Part shown: piece after piece, positions 1 to 10,010 of the stretch
Layout of the letters: each line of letters begins with the position of its first letter
Numbering within the stretch: position 1 is the stretch's first letter
Assembly (NCBI RefSeq): GCF_003387375.1
Contig: NZ_QUNG01000018.1
Span: 1-64,000, forward strand
Direction of reading: 5' to 3'
DNA from: Marinomonas pollencensis
Lineage (GTDB): Bacteria > Pseudomonadota > Gammaproteobacteria > Pseudomonadales > Marinomonadaceae
Length of the DNA stretch: 64,000 bases
The notes under the pieces: model-generated
What the model was told of the DNA's origin: nothing
Database searches by the model: none
What the model saw: the letters and a program-made list of their open reading frames with translations, nothing else
Made by a program: the position numbers and the translations under genes

Positions 1-60
1 AAATGCCTTGGTTATAGACAACCTGCGGTGGTGTTCGATGAACTACGAAGCGCAGCATAA
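1..60 (+). pseudogene. C-terminal tail of an IS transposase, cut by window start
   Basis: Frame 1 reads without a stop from base 1 to a TAA at 58-60. It gives about 19 residues containing CLGYRQPAVVFDEL, which resembles the last residues of DDE integrase-type transposases (IS3, IS30 and related families). The sequence just after the stop looks like an IS end and runs straight into the IS110-type remnant. I infer that this second IS inserted into, or recombined with, the IS110 copy. The family cannot be settled from this tail alone. Confidence 0.55.
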
Positions 61-647
61 TTTAGAGGGTGGTGCACTTCGGAGTTGAATTCGCGCTTAA
101 TTTCATCATCTAAAATTTGGATAATTCGTTTAATTGATAACAGGACTCGCTTATGAGAATCACTGATTGTGCAAGCTTCCAGTCGGTTGCTTTCTCTCAA
201 ACGATCTTTTTCCAACGCTGATAGCCTACGAACTAACGCTTTGATTGATCTAATACTCTCGGCATCTGGTTTCCACAAAGGAGAATGCTCATATTGAGCG
301 TTACCATATCTTGCGAGCATATATGAATCTGATTTATCTGTTTTATGAATTAACCCTAGCGACTGAGAGAATTTCTTCGCTTTGCCAGGATTTGAAATTA
401 TGATTTGAACACCAGACGTGTATAAATATAAAGCGATTGCTTCATGATAAACACCTGTAGACTCCATCGTTATGACGATTTCGTTGGGTTGGCATTTAGC
501 TTGCTTTAACAACCAATCATTGATAGTTGCATAATCGACTTTTCTATTTTTAAAACTCCTAAACTTTCGACCGCTCTTGGTTTGATTTAATAATAAACAA
601 AAATCTAAAGAATCTTTGCTTACTTCAATTCCAACATTTACTCTCAT
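12..647 (-). pseudogene. IS110-family (DEDD) transposase, truncated at the C terminus
   Basis: The N-terminal RuvC-like DEDD domain of an IS110-family recombinase is recognisable: GIEVSK near residue 6, MESTGVY near 61 and KTDKSDSYMLA near 102. The protein should be over 300 residues and carry a C-terminal transposase_20 domain. Here the homologous part ends near residue 190 and the last residues are an antisense reading of the neighbouring IS tail, so the catalytic Ser domain is missing. The first acidic residue, normally Asp in GIDVSK, is Glu8. With truncation and substitution this copy is almost certainly dead. Confidence 0.8.
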
Positions 648-828
648 ATCAACGACTCCACTTGTGCATACAGCGTCATTAGTTAATAACTAAGCGCTCG
701 GATACCATCCAGTATTAGAGAAAGTAAAATCAGGGGATAATCTACAGCTCAATGTTAAACATTACGTGGTCAAACATCCTCACTGATTTTAGAGCTTGGA
801 GGATAGCTAATCATCCAAAACTTCAAGA
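648..828 (-). other. Non-coding left end of the IS110 remnant (possible bridge-RNA region)
   Basis: There are about 180 bp without a gene between the IS110 transposase start and the IS3 element. In the IS110 group the long non-coding end upstream of the recombinase encodes the bridge RNA (known for IS621). Position and length fit, but I did not derive a convincing fold. This is inference only. Confidence 0.3.
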
Positions 829-837
829 TACAAGTGG

Positions 838-2009
<1,172 letters not shown>

Positions 2010-2036
2010 AGTGAATAAATTCACTATGCCACTACA

Positions 2037-2630
2037 ATGCGACTCATGTGGCTGCATCAATCAATGTGAATAGCGTATTGCAATCTGAAGGGGATAAGCT
2101 AACCCCTAAGCGAATTAATATGCTTATTAAAATTGGTTCGCCTTTTGTTATTGCAGGAATGAAAGAGCTGGTTAGTAAAGATCCAGACGCTAAGGTGGTA
2201 GGGTACGAAGCCAATGGTGGCTTTTTAGTAGGTACTAACATTCAGGTAAGTGGTAAAACGCTGCATGCGTTACCAACGCGCGATTCTATGTTGCCTATGT
2301 TAATTATCTTAGCGATGTCTGTGCAGCAAGCTCGAACTGTTAGTCAACTTAGTTCAGAGTTCGCCAAACGTTATACCGTCAGCGACCGGATTAGAAATAT
2401 CCCAACAGAAACAAGTAGACAGCTGATTTCAGAGCTAAAAGCCAGCAAAAAAACGAGACAAGCTGTTTGCTGTAATCGCTGAACAAGACCAGGTATTAGA
2501 CGTCGTCGCAATGGACGAAACAGATGGGTTGCGTATGATACTTAATACCGGAGATATCGTGCATTTAAGACCCTCTGGAAATGCGCCTGAATTACGGTGT
2601 TATATGGAGTTTAGAAAGTCTCTTTATTGA
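2037..2630 (+). pseudogene. manB: Phosphomannomutase (ManB/CpsG-type) C-terminal fragment, frameshifted
   Basis: The reading has C-terminal phosphohexomutase signatures: IGSPFVIAGM, VVGYEANGGFLVG (sugar-binding EANGG) and ALPTRDSMLP. It loses frame at a run of seven A (2447-2453). Removing one A restores [13 protein letters not shown], then METDG-like sequence and the phosphate-binding [11 protein letters not shown], ending at TGA 2628. The N-terminal half, with the phosphoserine and metal site, is absent because the IS3 element abuts the 5' side. An intact enzyme would supply mannose-1-phosphate for surface polysaccharide, which fits the adjacent glycosyl-phosphate transferase. The remnant should be non-functional. 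Confidence 0.85.
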
Positions 2631-2645
2631 CAATAGTAAATACAG

Positions 2646-4046
2646 CTATTTAGCATTTTTATGAATAAAACCTTTCCAGAAAGTCAGGAAGATGATTTTA
2701 AAATCGAGCCAAATCGACCAGTGTTCTATGTAATATAGGTCACACTCAATTCTTTTCTCTAGGTCTGTATCTCCGCGCCAGCCGTTTATTTGTGCCCAAC
2801 CGGTAATGCCGGCTTTGACCATGTGTTTTTGGTTATAGCCTGAAATCTCATGTTTAAAGCGTTCGACAAAAACGGTGCGTTCTGGCCTTGGGCCAACGAT
2901 AGACATATCGCCTTTTAGTACGTTAATAAACTGTGGTAGTTCATCTAAGCTGGTTTTACGGATAAAGGCGCCAAATTTGGTTACTGACATACTGGTTGCG
3001 CCACCCCATTTTACGCCATCTTTTTCACTGTCTACTGCCATGGAGCGGAACTTGAGCATCTCGAATGGACGACCATTCCAGCTGACCCTTTCTTGTCGGT
3101 AAAAAACTGGACCTGGCGAAGAAAGTTTAACACCGATAGCAACTAGAAAAAGAATAGGGCTAATACAGAGAAGAATAATAGCTGAAAGGAGCTTGTCTTC
3201 TAGTGATTTCAAAAAGCGATTTCTGCCTTCTAACATATGAGAGGTAGATAAGTTGATAACAGGCAAGCCTGCAATTTCCGTCATGGAATGGTTAAGCAGC
3301 TGGAAGCCGAAAATATCCGGTACCATTCGAATGGTTACAGAGGTTTTGGTAAGAACGTTTTGGACCTTTTTCATCTGCTCTACTTCTGTCATAGGAAGAG
3401 CTATCCAAACTTGATCTATATGGAGATCTGCAACTGTTTTGTCTAAGTCTTCTAAATTACCTAGATAGTTAAGGTGACAGCTGTTTTCTTCTTCAGCAAG
3501 GGCGCCATTGTCAGAAATATAACCTTTAATAACCAGCCCCATACTGGGCGTTTCTATCAGCTTTGTTGCCACTTCTTGTGCTAACTCGCCATGACCTATG
3601 ATGATGACACGTCTAATGTTTGTTCCCCTCGCTCTCAATACACCTAAGCTTTTACGCAGTGTAAAGCGGTACAGCAAAATAAGAATGCATGAGCTTATAG
3701 GCCAGCTAATAACCCATATACGCGAGAAAAGCTCTGAAGATTGTGTGGCAAACACACTGAGGATAAGAAGGATAAAGCTTAAACAGATGGCGCCAATTAC
3801 ACACCTTATTTCAGTGAAAAATGAGATACCACGCCATGCTCGGTATGCCCCAGACGCAGATAAAGAAAGCAGGCTAAGTAAGATACCTATTAAGAATACG
3901 CTTTTATAGTCGTAGCTTAAATTTAAATGTGAGAAGCGTAGCCAGAAGCAGAATAGCCCTGAAATGAGTATAGCAATAACATCTAGAGTTCTTAGTGTAA
4001 TGGCGATGGAGGCGCTGTGTTCTTTTAGTGAGTGTCCTGATTTCAA
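2646..4046 (-). CDS. wcaJ: Undecaprenyl-phosphate glycosyl-1-phosphate transferase (WcaJ/PssY-like)
   Basis: The initiating membrane enzyme of exopolysaccharide, capsule or colanic-acid-type assembly moves a sugar-1-phosphate (often glucose) from a UDP-sugar to undecaprenyl phosphate. The 466 residues show four N-terminal hydrophobic segments (about 20-130), a Rossmann-like CoA-binding-type domain (about 145-250), a further membrane segment (about 285-307) and the bacterial sugar transferase domain to the end. Motifs include PGPVFYRQERV (311), LKFRSM (331), the catalytic Asp-Glu dyad in SLDELPQF (366), GDMSIVGPRPER (379) and GWAQINGWRGDTDLEKRI (416), the last typical of WcaJ/PssY. It lies next to the manB remnant, suggesting a decayed polysaccharide locus. 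The sugar specificity is not shown. Confidence 0.88.
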   Translation of the reverse strand: MKSGHSLKEHSASIAITLRTLDVIAILISGLFCFWLRFSHLNLSYDYKSVFLIGILLSLLSLSASGAYRAWRGISFFTEIRCVIGAICLSFILLILSVFATQSSELFSRIWVISWPISSCILILLYRFTLRKSLGVLRARGTNIRRVIIIGHGELAQEVATKLIETPSMGLVIKGYISDNGALAEEENSCHLNYLGNLEDLDKTVADLHIDQVWIALPMTEVEQMKKVQNVLTKTSVTIRMVPDIFGFQLLNHSMTEIAGLPVINLSTSHMLEGRNRFLKSLEDKLLSAIILLCISPILFLVAIGVKLSSPGPVFYRQERVSWNGRPFEMLKFRSMAVDSEKDGVKWGGATSMSVTKFGAFIRKTSLDELPQFINVLKGDMSIVGPRPERTVFVERFKHEISGYNQKHMVKAGITGWAQINGWRGDTDLEKRIECDLYYIEHWSIWLDFKIIFLTFWKGFIHKNAK

Positions 4047-4244
4047 TGTCTTCCCTACTTATTTACTACAAGATTAGATGATTATAATATCAGCAATAGG
4101 CCAGTAATATCAGTAAGATAATAAAGGGAATATCGTTTTTAGACAATTTAAACGGCTAGGTAGGCACTAAGCTGATCCTCAGTATAGGAGGATGCTTTAA
4201 CTGTGGCTGACCATGGGTTCGTGATGAAAATGGAGGAGAGTAGA

Positions 4245-4273
4245 TAAAAAATGGCTACCGCGTGGTAGCCATT
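4245..4273 (-). terminator. Rho-independent terminator after the FKBP gene
   Basis: On the minus strand a perfect 9-bp stem, ATGGCTACC/GGTAGCCAT with a 5-base loop, is followed by six T. It lies about 50 bp beyond the FKBP stop codon. Confidence 0.8.
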
Positions 4274-4323
4274 TAGTTCGATATGGTAATGCTCTGTGTT
4301 TAAGAGAGGGCTACGGGTGTTGC

Positions 4324-5052
4324 TTATTTAGTTTCAGCTTTCGCTTCGTCTTTTTTCGCATCTGGTTTTACGATGCCGTGAAGCTCAACAACAAATTTAA
4401 GTGCTGCGTTTGGTGGGATAGGGCCAGTGCCACCAGGGCCGTATGCTAGGTCTGCTGGGATGTATAGCTCGTATTTAGAGCCAACAGGCATAAGTTGTAG
4501 GCCTTCTGTCCAACCTGGGATAACTTGGTTTAGAGGGAAGGTGATGGCTTCGCCACGCTTGTAAGAGCTGTCGAATACTGTGCCGTCGATCAAGCTGCCT
4601 TCGTAGTCTACTTTTACTGTGTCAGTGGCTTTTGGTTTTTCGCCAGTGCCTTTGGCGATGACTTTGTAAAGTAGGCCGCTGTCAGTCTTCATTACGCCTT
4701 TTTCAGAGGCTTTTTCTTTCATCCAAGCTTCTGATTTGGCTTTGTCTTCTGCGGCTAGTTTTGCTTTTTCACGTTGTTGCTCTTCCATGCGCTCTTTTTG
4801 GTACGCTTGGATAGTTGCCGTTACTTCTTCTTTGGTCATTAGGCCTTTTTTGCCTTCGTATGAATCTTTAAAACCTTGGAAGAAAGTGTCCATGTCTAGA
4901 TCTTTAAAGTCCTGTTCCATGCGACCACCGAACATAGTACCAATACTATAAGCTAGCTTTTGTTCTTTGGTGTCTAGTTTGGTAGTAGTGTCTGCTGCGT
5001 ACGCAAAAGAAACGGAGGACATAACCAGCGCCGCAATGAGAGTTTTTTTCAT
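4324..5052 (-). CDS. fkpA: FKBP-type peptidyl-prolyl cis-trans isomerase, FkpA/Mip-like, periplasmic
   Basis: This enzyme catalyses prolyl isomerisation and acts as a chaperone in the periplasm. From the ATG at 5052 (MKKTLIAALVMSS) there is a clear signal peptide with cleavage after AYA, an FKBP_N dimerisation domain rich in charged helix (about 25-125, with EQKLAYSIGTMFG), and an FKBP_C domain (about 135-232) with VKVDYEGSLIDGTVFDSS, VIPGWTEGLQLMPVGSK and IPPNAALKFVVEL. The C-terminal tail is Lys/Glu-rich. The upstream ATG at 5067 would only add MERFF, and the signal peptide argues for 5052. It is transcribed alone and ends at a strong terminator. Confidence 0.92.
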   Translation of the reverse strand: MKKTLIAALVMSSVSFAYAADTTTKLDTKEQKLAYSIGTMFGGRMEQDFKDLDMDTFFQGFKDSYEGKKGLMTKEEVTATIQAYQKERMEEQQREKAKLAAEDKAKSEAWMKEKASEKGVMKTDSGLLYKVIAKGTGEKPKATDTVKVDYEGSLIDGTVFDSSYKRGEAITFPLNQVIPGWTEGLQLMPVGSKYELYIPADLAYGPGGTGPIPPNAALKFVVELHGIVKPDAKKDEAKAETK

Positions 5053-5466
5053 AAAAAAGCGTTCCATTTGATTGTTGATTATCGCAGAGCGATGTATTGG
5101 GTTTTGTTACGGAATTTGAGTCGCATGTCGTTTTTAATTGCGTACATGTAAGAGGTATAACCTTGATGACACATTTAATACGCCCTGTGCTTAGCAAAAT
5201 CAGATCCGTCGGTACTGTTCTAACATAAGCAAGGACAATTATGCCAATTTTATGTTGGACTCTTTACCAAAGCGACCCCTTCACCTGCACACTTTGTTGA
5301 TCCAAAAGATAATCTTCTTCTGCAAAGCACAAGGTGTGATTCGAGAATAAGCGTTGTCGCTCTTTCCCGACAATGAGTTTTACATAACCATGACGGTGTT
5401 TGCGCAAGCGCTTGTCTTTACAAAGCGTCTTTACAGAATGCTGACAGGGTGTTTGGGGGAGAAGGG
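5053..5466. other. Intergenic region upstream of fkpA
   Basis: About 410 bp without a supportable gene. It should hold the minus-strand promoter of the FKBP gene. I see no RNA gene. It ends where the 65-bp repeat array begins. Confidence 0.5.
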
Positions 5467-6010
5467 CAAGTTCCAGTATTAGTTCAAGATCAAACCCCCT
5501 CCAGCTCCCCCTTGAAGAAAAAGGGGGAGAGCAAGTGCCAGTGCCAGTTCAAGACCAAACCCCCTCCAGCTCCCCCTTGAAGAAAAAGGGGGAGAGCAAG
5601 TTCCAGTGCCAGTTCAAGTGCAAACCCCCACCAGCTCCCCCTTGAAGTAAAAGGGGGAGAGCAAGTTCCAGTGCCAGTTCAAGTGCAAACCCCCACCAGC
5701 TCCCCCTTGAAGTAAAAGGGGGAGAGCAAGTTCCAGTGCCAGTTCAAGTGCAAACCCCCACCAGCTCCCCCTTGAAGTAAAAGGGGGAGAGCAAGTGCCA
5801 GTGCTAGTTCAAGACCAAACCCCCTCCAACTCCCCCTTGAAGAAAAAGGGGAGAGCAAGTGCCAGTGCTAGTTCAAGACCAAACCCTCTCCAGCTCCCCC
5901 TTGAAGAAAAAGGGGGAGAGCAAGTGCCAGTGCTAGCTCAAGACCAAACCCTCTCCAGCTCCCCCTTGAAGAAAAAGGGGGAGAGCAAGTTCCAGTGTCA
6001 GTTCCAGCAA
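5467..6010. repeat. Tandem array, eight copies of a 65-bp hairpin repeat
   Basis: Units begin CAAGTTCCAG or CAAGTGCCAG at 5467, 5532, 5597, 5662, 5727, 5792 (64 bp, one G lost), 5856 and 5921, with a partial ninth from 5986. Each carries the palindrome CTCCCCCTT-GAAGAAA-AAGGGGGAG, or a GAAGTAA-loop variant in units 3-5. The same unit recurs singly or doubled near 8615, 9570, 9715, 12007 and 12072. Because 65 is not a multiple of three, the open frames that cross it are spurious. The array starts about 15-35 bp after the lysO stop on that gene's transcribed strand. Confidence 0.95.
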
Positions 6011-6021
6011 GTGGATGCTGG

Positions 6022-6936
6022 TTAGTGCATGCCAAGGAAGAGTGGGATGAGGATGGGGACGAGTAGGCTCATGATGAAGCCGCTTGCGATGCAAACCGGG
6101 ACTATTTCTGGGCCGTGAAATTTGCTGAGTATCGGGAGGGTGAAGTCCATGGCGGTGGCGCCGGAGTAGCCGACGGACATGTGGCTGCTGCGTTTGGCAA
6201 GAAAGGGAATGATCATAAGCGCGGTGATTTCTCGCCCAAGGTCGAGTAAAAAAGCGGTGGTACCGAGTACTGGGTCGCCTAATCCGGTTATCAAAATACC
6301 AGAAAGGCTATACCAGCCAAACCCAGAAACGACAGCCAAGCTTTGTTGCCAGCTGAGGCCTAATATTAAGCCGCTGAGCCAGCCTGCCAGCAGTGTGCTG
6401 CCGATGGTGGTGCCTGCGACTATGACGGCTTGCTTATTTAGTAGGAGTTTTCTGAGGCGGTAATTACCTTGTCTTAGTTGGCAACCAACAAGCAAGAGCA
6501 GTATGTAGAGTAGCCCTGTGACCGCTTGGTCGACGCCCATGGCCCAGTCTTTGCCAAACCTACCCAGAATAATCCCTGCGATAACCCAAGCGATGGTTTG
6601 TGCGGCGTCTTTTAGTGCTTGCTGCTTGCTGGCTTGAGGGATGTCTTTTGGCTCGCTGGCGTGTGCGCCACCAAAGCGTTGTCCGCTGCAATAGAGCGCG
6701 GTTAAGCTGATAAGAGTAATAAGGCTAAATAAGACAAAGGCTTGCCATCCCGCAACGATCAGTTTCTCAATGAGGTTGTCCAGTGCCCCTATGCTAAAAC
6801 CAATTAACCCAAGGATAAGATAAACCAGCTTTTCAAGGCCGATGGCAACACGCTTTGGCGAAAGAAACTTGATGTCTATCCAGTAGCCGAAAAGTAGCGC
6901 AACCAATAAGGGGCCTAGTGTGGTGATAACTGTCAT
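6022..6936 (-). CDS. lysO: Lysine exporter LysO (YbjE) family
   Basis: Inner-membrane exporter of L-lysine and its analogue thialysine in the characterised E. coli homologue. The 304 residues from ATG 6936 are almost entirely hydrophobic helices. The C-terminal family signature is very clear: SGFGWYSLSGILITGLGDP, FLLDLGREITALMIIP and GYSGATAMDFTLPIL. The longer frame to 7044 adds a basic, non-hydrophobic leader (MYRSPCALLKMPTK) unlike the family, so I chose MTVITTLGPLL. The gene stands alone, and the 65-bp hairpin array follows its 3' end and could affect its transcript end. Confidence 0.88.
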   Translation of the reverse strand: MTVITTLGPLLVALLFGYWIDIKFLSPKRVAIGLEKLVYLILGLIGFSIGALDNLIEKLIVAGWQAFVLFSLITLISLTALYCSGQRFGGAHASEPKDIPQASKQQALKDAAQTIAWVIAGIILGRFGKDWAMGVDQAVTGLLYILLLLVGCQLRQGNYRLRKLLLNKQAVIVAGTTIGSTLLAGWLSGLILGLSWQQSLAVVSGFGWYSLSGILITGLGDPVLGTTAFLLDLGREITALMIIPFLAKRSSHMSVGYSGATAMDFTLPILSKFHGPEIVPVCIASGFIMSLLVPILIPLFLGMH

Positions 6937-7179
6937 GGGCTGTCTAACCTTAGTCCTTAATGTTAGGGACACACAGATGTTAGGAATAAGAAAAACACGG
7001 CATTTTGTCGGCATTTTTAGAAGGGCGCAAGGGGATCTATACACATAAGGTAAGTAAAAGGCTTTATTTGAAAGAAAAGTGTCTCTTTTGTGCGTTATAA
7101 AGCCGGTTACTTCGGTGTAAAATGCGGAGCTTGGTGCGAGCTGGTATCGCCCTATTTCTTTATCTGTAAGGGTGCATGT

Positions 7180-8559
7180 GTGTTAAAAGGATTTTCGTCT
7201 CCGTCTATTTTAAAAGAGGTTCTGCATCTACTTTTGCCCATGGTACTGACCATGACATTAGAGTTGTCGATTAGCCTAGTCGATACCGTGATGCTTGGGC
7301 ATTACAGTGCGACGCATTTGGCCGCGGTTGGTTTGGCGTCCAGTTTGTGGCTGCCTGTAGGGTGTTTTTTAATTGGTGTGACCTTTGGTATTACGCCTTT
7401 GGTAACTCGCCATTTGCATGGGCGTCAGCCTAAGCTTGTTAACATCTATATGTCTCAGGCGGTAGGGCTTTCGATTATTCTGGGTGTGGTGGCTTGTATT
7501 GTCACTGTGACCCTATTGCCACATTTTGCTCGCATGATGGCGACCCAAGAAGAAACCCGCCGTGTCGCGGTGGATTATTTGTATATCTTTGCGCCAGCTT
7601 TGCCTATGTTGGCCTTGATGACGGCCTATAAAAACTTATTTGAAGCGGCTGGCCGTCCAGGCTTTCCGCTGTTTGTGGCGAGCACCGGGTTACTGCTGAA
7701 CATTGTCTTTAACTATGTGCTTATCTACGGCAAGTTGGGCTTTCCTGATCTTGGTGCCCGTGGCGCGGCGATTGCGTCGAGTTTGTCTTTGTATTTGTCG
7801 GTAACTTTCTTCTTTGTATACGATCGCTTTTTTAATAAACGTCCTTTGTTCTCTCGGTTGATCTGGCGCTACATGAAGAAATTCTCTTTGCTGCTGCATA
7901 TTGGCGCGCCCGCAGGCTTTGCTTTTACCTTTGAGGTAGCGCTGTTTTCCTCCATGACATGGCTGATTTCATCGTTTGGTGATTTGGCGTTAGGGGCAGG
8001 GCAAATTGTCATGTCTTATACCTCTATTTTGTTTACGCCTATGATGGCGATGAGTGCGGTGACGGCGATAGTGGTGGCCAAAGCCATGTCAAAAGAGGGA
8101 GTCTCTGGGGTGAGAAAGCGGCTGCGAGTTATTTTGTGGCTCGGTCTAGGTTACGTGGCGATTTGCTTTAGCATTACCCAGTACTTCCACGATGTTATTC
8201 CTTATATTTACAGCAGCGATGCCCAAGTGGTGGCCATGGCCGCGAGCATTTTGTTGATCTCCTCAAGTTATCAGCTACCAGACATGCTGCAAACCGTGTT
8301 TACCGGTGCACTGCGAGGCTTTCGAGATACCCGCTCGTCGATGATCGCCTTTGCCGTGTCTTTGTTTGGCTTGAGTATCCCGTTTGGTTATTGGCTGTCT
8401 CACTACAGCCCTTGGGCCGACACGCTTACATTGCGTGGTTTCTACATAGGCTTGGGAGCAGGCTTGAGCTTGTTGTCTCTGATATTGGTCGTGCGCTTGC
8501 GGTTCATCTTGCAGCGTTATGAAGGCAAACGGATATTGTCTGAAAGGGAAGTGGCTTAG
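7180..8559 (+). CDS. MATE-family efflux transporter (NorM/DinF type)
   Basis: A cation-coupled multidrug or metabolite efflux pump of the inner membrane. It has about 12 hydrophobic segments in two similar halves. Family features include LPMVLTMTLELSISLVDTVMLG in helix 1, GLASSLWLPVG, and the second-half start GAPAGFAFTFEVALFS. I favour the GTG at 7180 (VLKGFSSPSILKEV), which has AAGGG seven bases upstream. The ATG at 7090 would add a 30-residue Cys-rich leader not expected in the family. The substrate cannot be assigned. A repeat island follows its stop codon. Confidence 0.87.
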   Translation: MLKGFSSPSILKEVLHLLLPMVLTMTLELSISLVDTVMLGHYSATHLAAVGLASSLWLPVGCFLIGVTFGITPLVTRHLHGRQPKLVNIYMSQAVGLSIILGVVACIVTVTLLPHFARMMATQEETRRVAVDYLYIFAPALPMLALMTAYKNLFEAAGRPGFPLFVASTGLLLNIVFNYVLIYGKLGFPDLGARGAAIASSLSLYLSVTFFFVYDRFFNKRPLFSRLIWRYMKKFSLLLHIGAPAGFAFTFEVALFSSMTWLISSFGDLALGAGQIVMSYTSILFTPMMAMSAVTAIVVAKAMSKEGVSGVRKRLRVILWLGLGYVAICFSITQYFHDVIPYIYSSDAQVVAMAASILLISSSYQLPDMLQTVFTGALRGFRDTRSSMIAFAVSLFGLSIPFGYWLSHYSPWADTLTLRGFYIGLGAGLSLLSLILVVRLRFILQRYEGKRILSEREVA

Positions 8560-8583
8560 ATAAATATGTGATGGGGAGCGTGT

Positions 8584-9905
8584 GAGGTGTGTCCGCTACG
8601 CGGCCAGGCTGTGCCAGTTCAAGTGCAAACCCCCTCCAACTCCCCCTTGAAGAAAAAAGGGGGAGAGTAAGAGCTGTGCGGCCAGCGGCACATTACGCTT
8701 CGCTTATGGAGCCCTTCGAAGACCGCGGTATTCTCGATAGATGTGATGTAACCAAATATCGTCATTTCTACCGTAGGTCGGATGAGACGAGGAACGAGGC
8801 GTAATCCGACGGAAGGTGGTGATACCCGACGGATTATGTCTGGGTCTTGTAGGTCGTGGCTTTAGCCCGGATCCCACTATGCTAATAAAGCCAATCATGC
8901 GAGACACGTGTGGTTAGGGTGATACAACAGCCACACAACATCACCGGCTATTTCGACTTTAACCCACATTTGAGGCATCCAATCTCCAGTTATTCGCCTA
9001 AGGGCAAACCTACAAGAGACCGCGGTATTCCCGATGGATTTTGTGTAATCAAATATCGTCGGATTAAACTGTGCCCGCTGCGCGGCCATCGGCACATTAC
9101 GCTTCGCTTATGATGCCCTACGAAGACCGCGGTATTCTCGATGGGGTTGGTGTGATCAAACATCGTCGGATTAAACTGTGTCCGCTGCGCGGCCATCGGC
9201 ACATTACGCTTCGCTTATGATGCCCTACGAAGACTGCGGTATTCCCGATGGATTTGGTGTGGCCAATCATCGCTATTTCTACCGTAGGTCGGATGAGACG
9301 AGGAACGAGGCGTAATCCGACGGAAGGTGGTGGTACCCGATGGATTATGTCTAGGTCTTGTAGGTCGTGGCTTTAGCCCGAATACCACTATGCTAATAAA
9401 GCCAATCATGCGAGACACGTGTGGTTAGGGTGATACAACAGCCACACAACATCACCGGCTATTTCGACTTTAACCTATATTTGGAATCGTCCATTCTCCA
9501 GTTATTCGCCTAAAGGCAAACCTACAAGAGACCGCGGTATTCCCGATGGATTAGGTGTGGCCAAGCAGTGCCAGTTCAAGTGCAAACCCCCTCCAACTCC
9601 CCCTTGAAGAAAAAGGGGGAGAGCAAGAGCTGTGCGGCCATCGGCACATTACGCTTCGCTTATGATGCCCTACGAAGCCCGCGGTATTCTCGATGGATTT
9701 GGTGTGGTCAAGCCGTGCCAGTTCAAGTGCAAACCCCCTCCAGCTCCCCCTTGAAGAAAAAGGGGGAGAGCAAGAGCTGTGCGGCCATCGCACATTACGC
9801 TTCGCTTATGATGCCCTACGGGGTGAGTCGGTGGCAGCTGGTGGTTTGTGTGTCATCACTTCCGCGTCGGCCGCTCTTTTTTAGGTATGGCGACCCACAA
9901 AGGTA
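8584..9905. repeat. Composite island of REP-like extragenic repeats
   Basis: Several modules are interleaved: the 65-bp CTCCCCCTT hairpin unit (near 8615, 9570, 9715); a module with ATTACGCTTCGCTTATG (near 8693, 9098, 9207, 9649, 9796); a GTAG-headed dyad GTCGGAT...ATCCGAC (from 8774 and 9284); a degenerate GTAG/GGCTTTAGCC hairpin (8849, 9359); and TACAAGAGACCGCGGTATTC. The stretch from about 8766 to 9030 is repeated about 510 bp later at about 9276-9560. No gene is supportable; the short open frames are repeat-derived and repeat with the modules. Confidence 0.9.
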
Positions 9906-10010
9906 AGCGGCGATTGCGGGGGCTTAAGTATGGTGAGTTTTACGGTCGGTACATGGTTTTGTGGTTTAAGGGGCAGAAATCAACGATTTTTGCCCCTTAA
10001 GACAATCAAG

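Noticed and set aside
5795..6025. 76-residue open frame in the 65-bp array
   Set aside because: It is a repeat translation; the period is not a multiple of three and there is no ribosome site or conserved product.
8589..9906. Several 60-110 residue open frames in the repeat island
   Set aside because: They recur with the repeat modules on both strands and have no ribosome sites or protein-like conservation.
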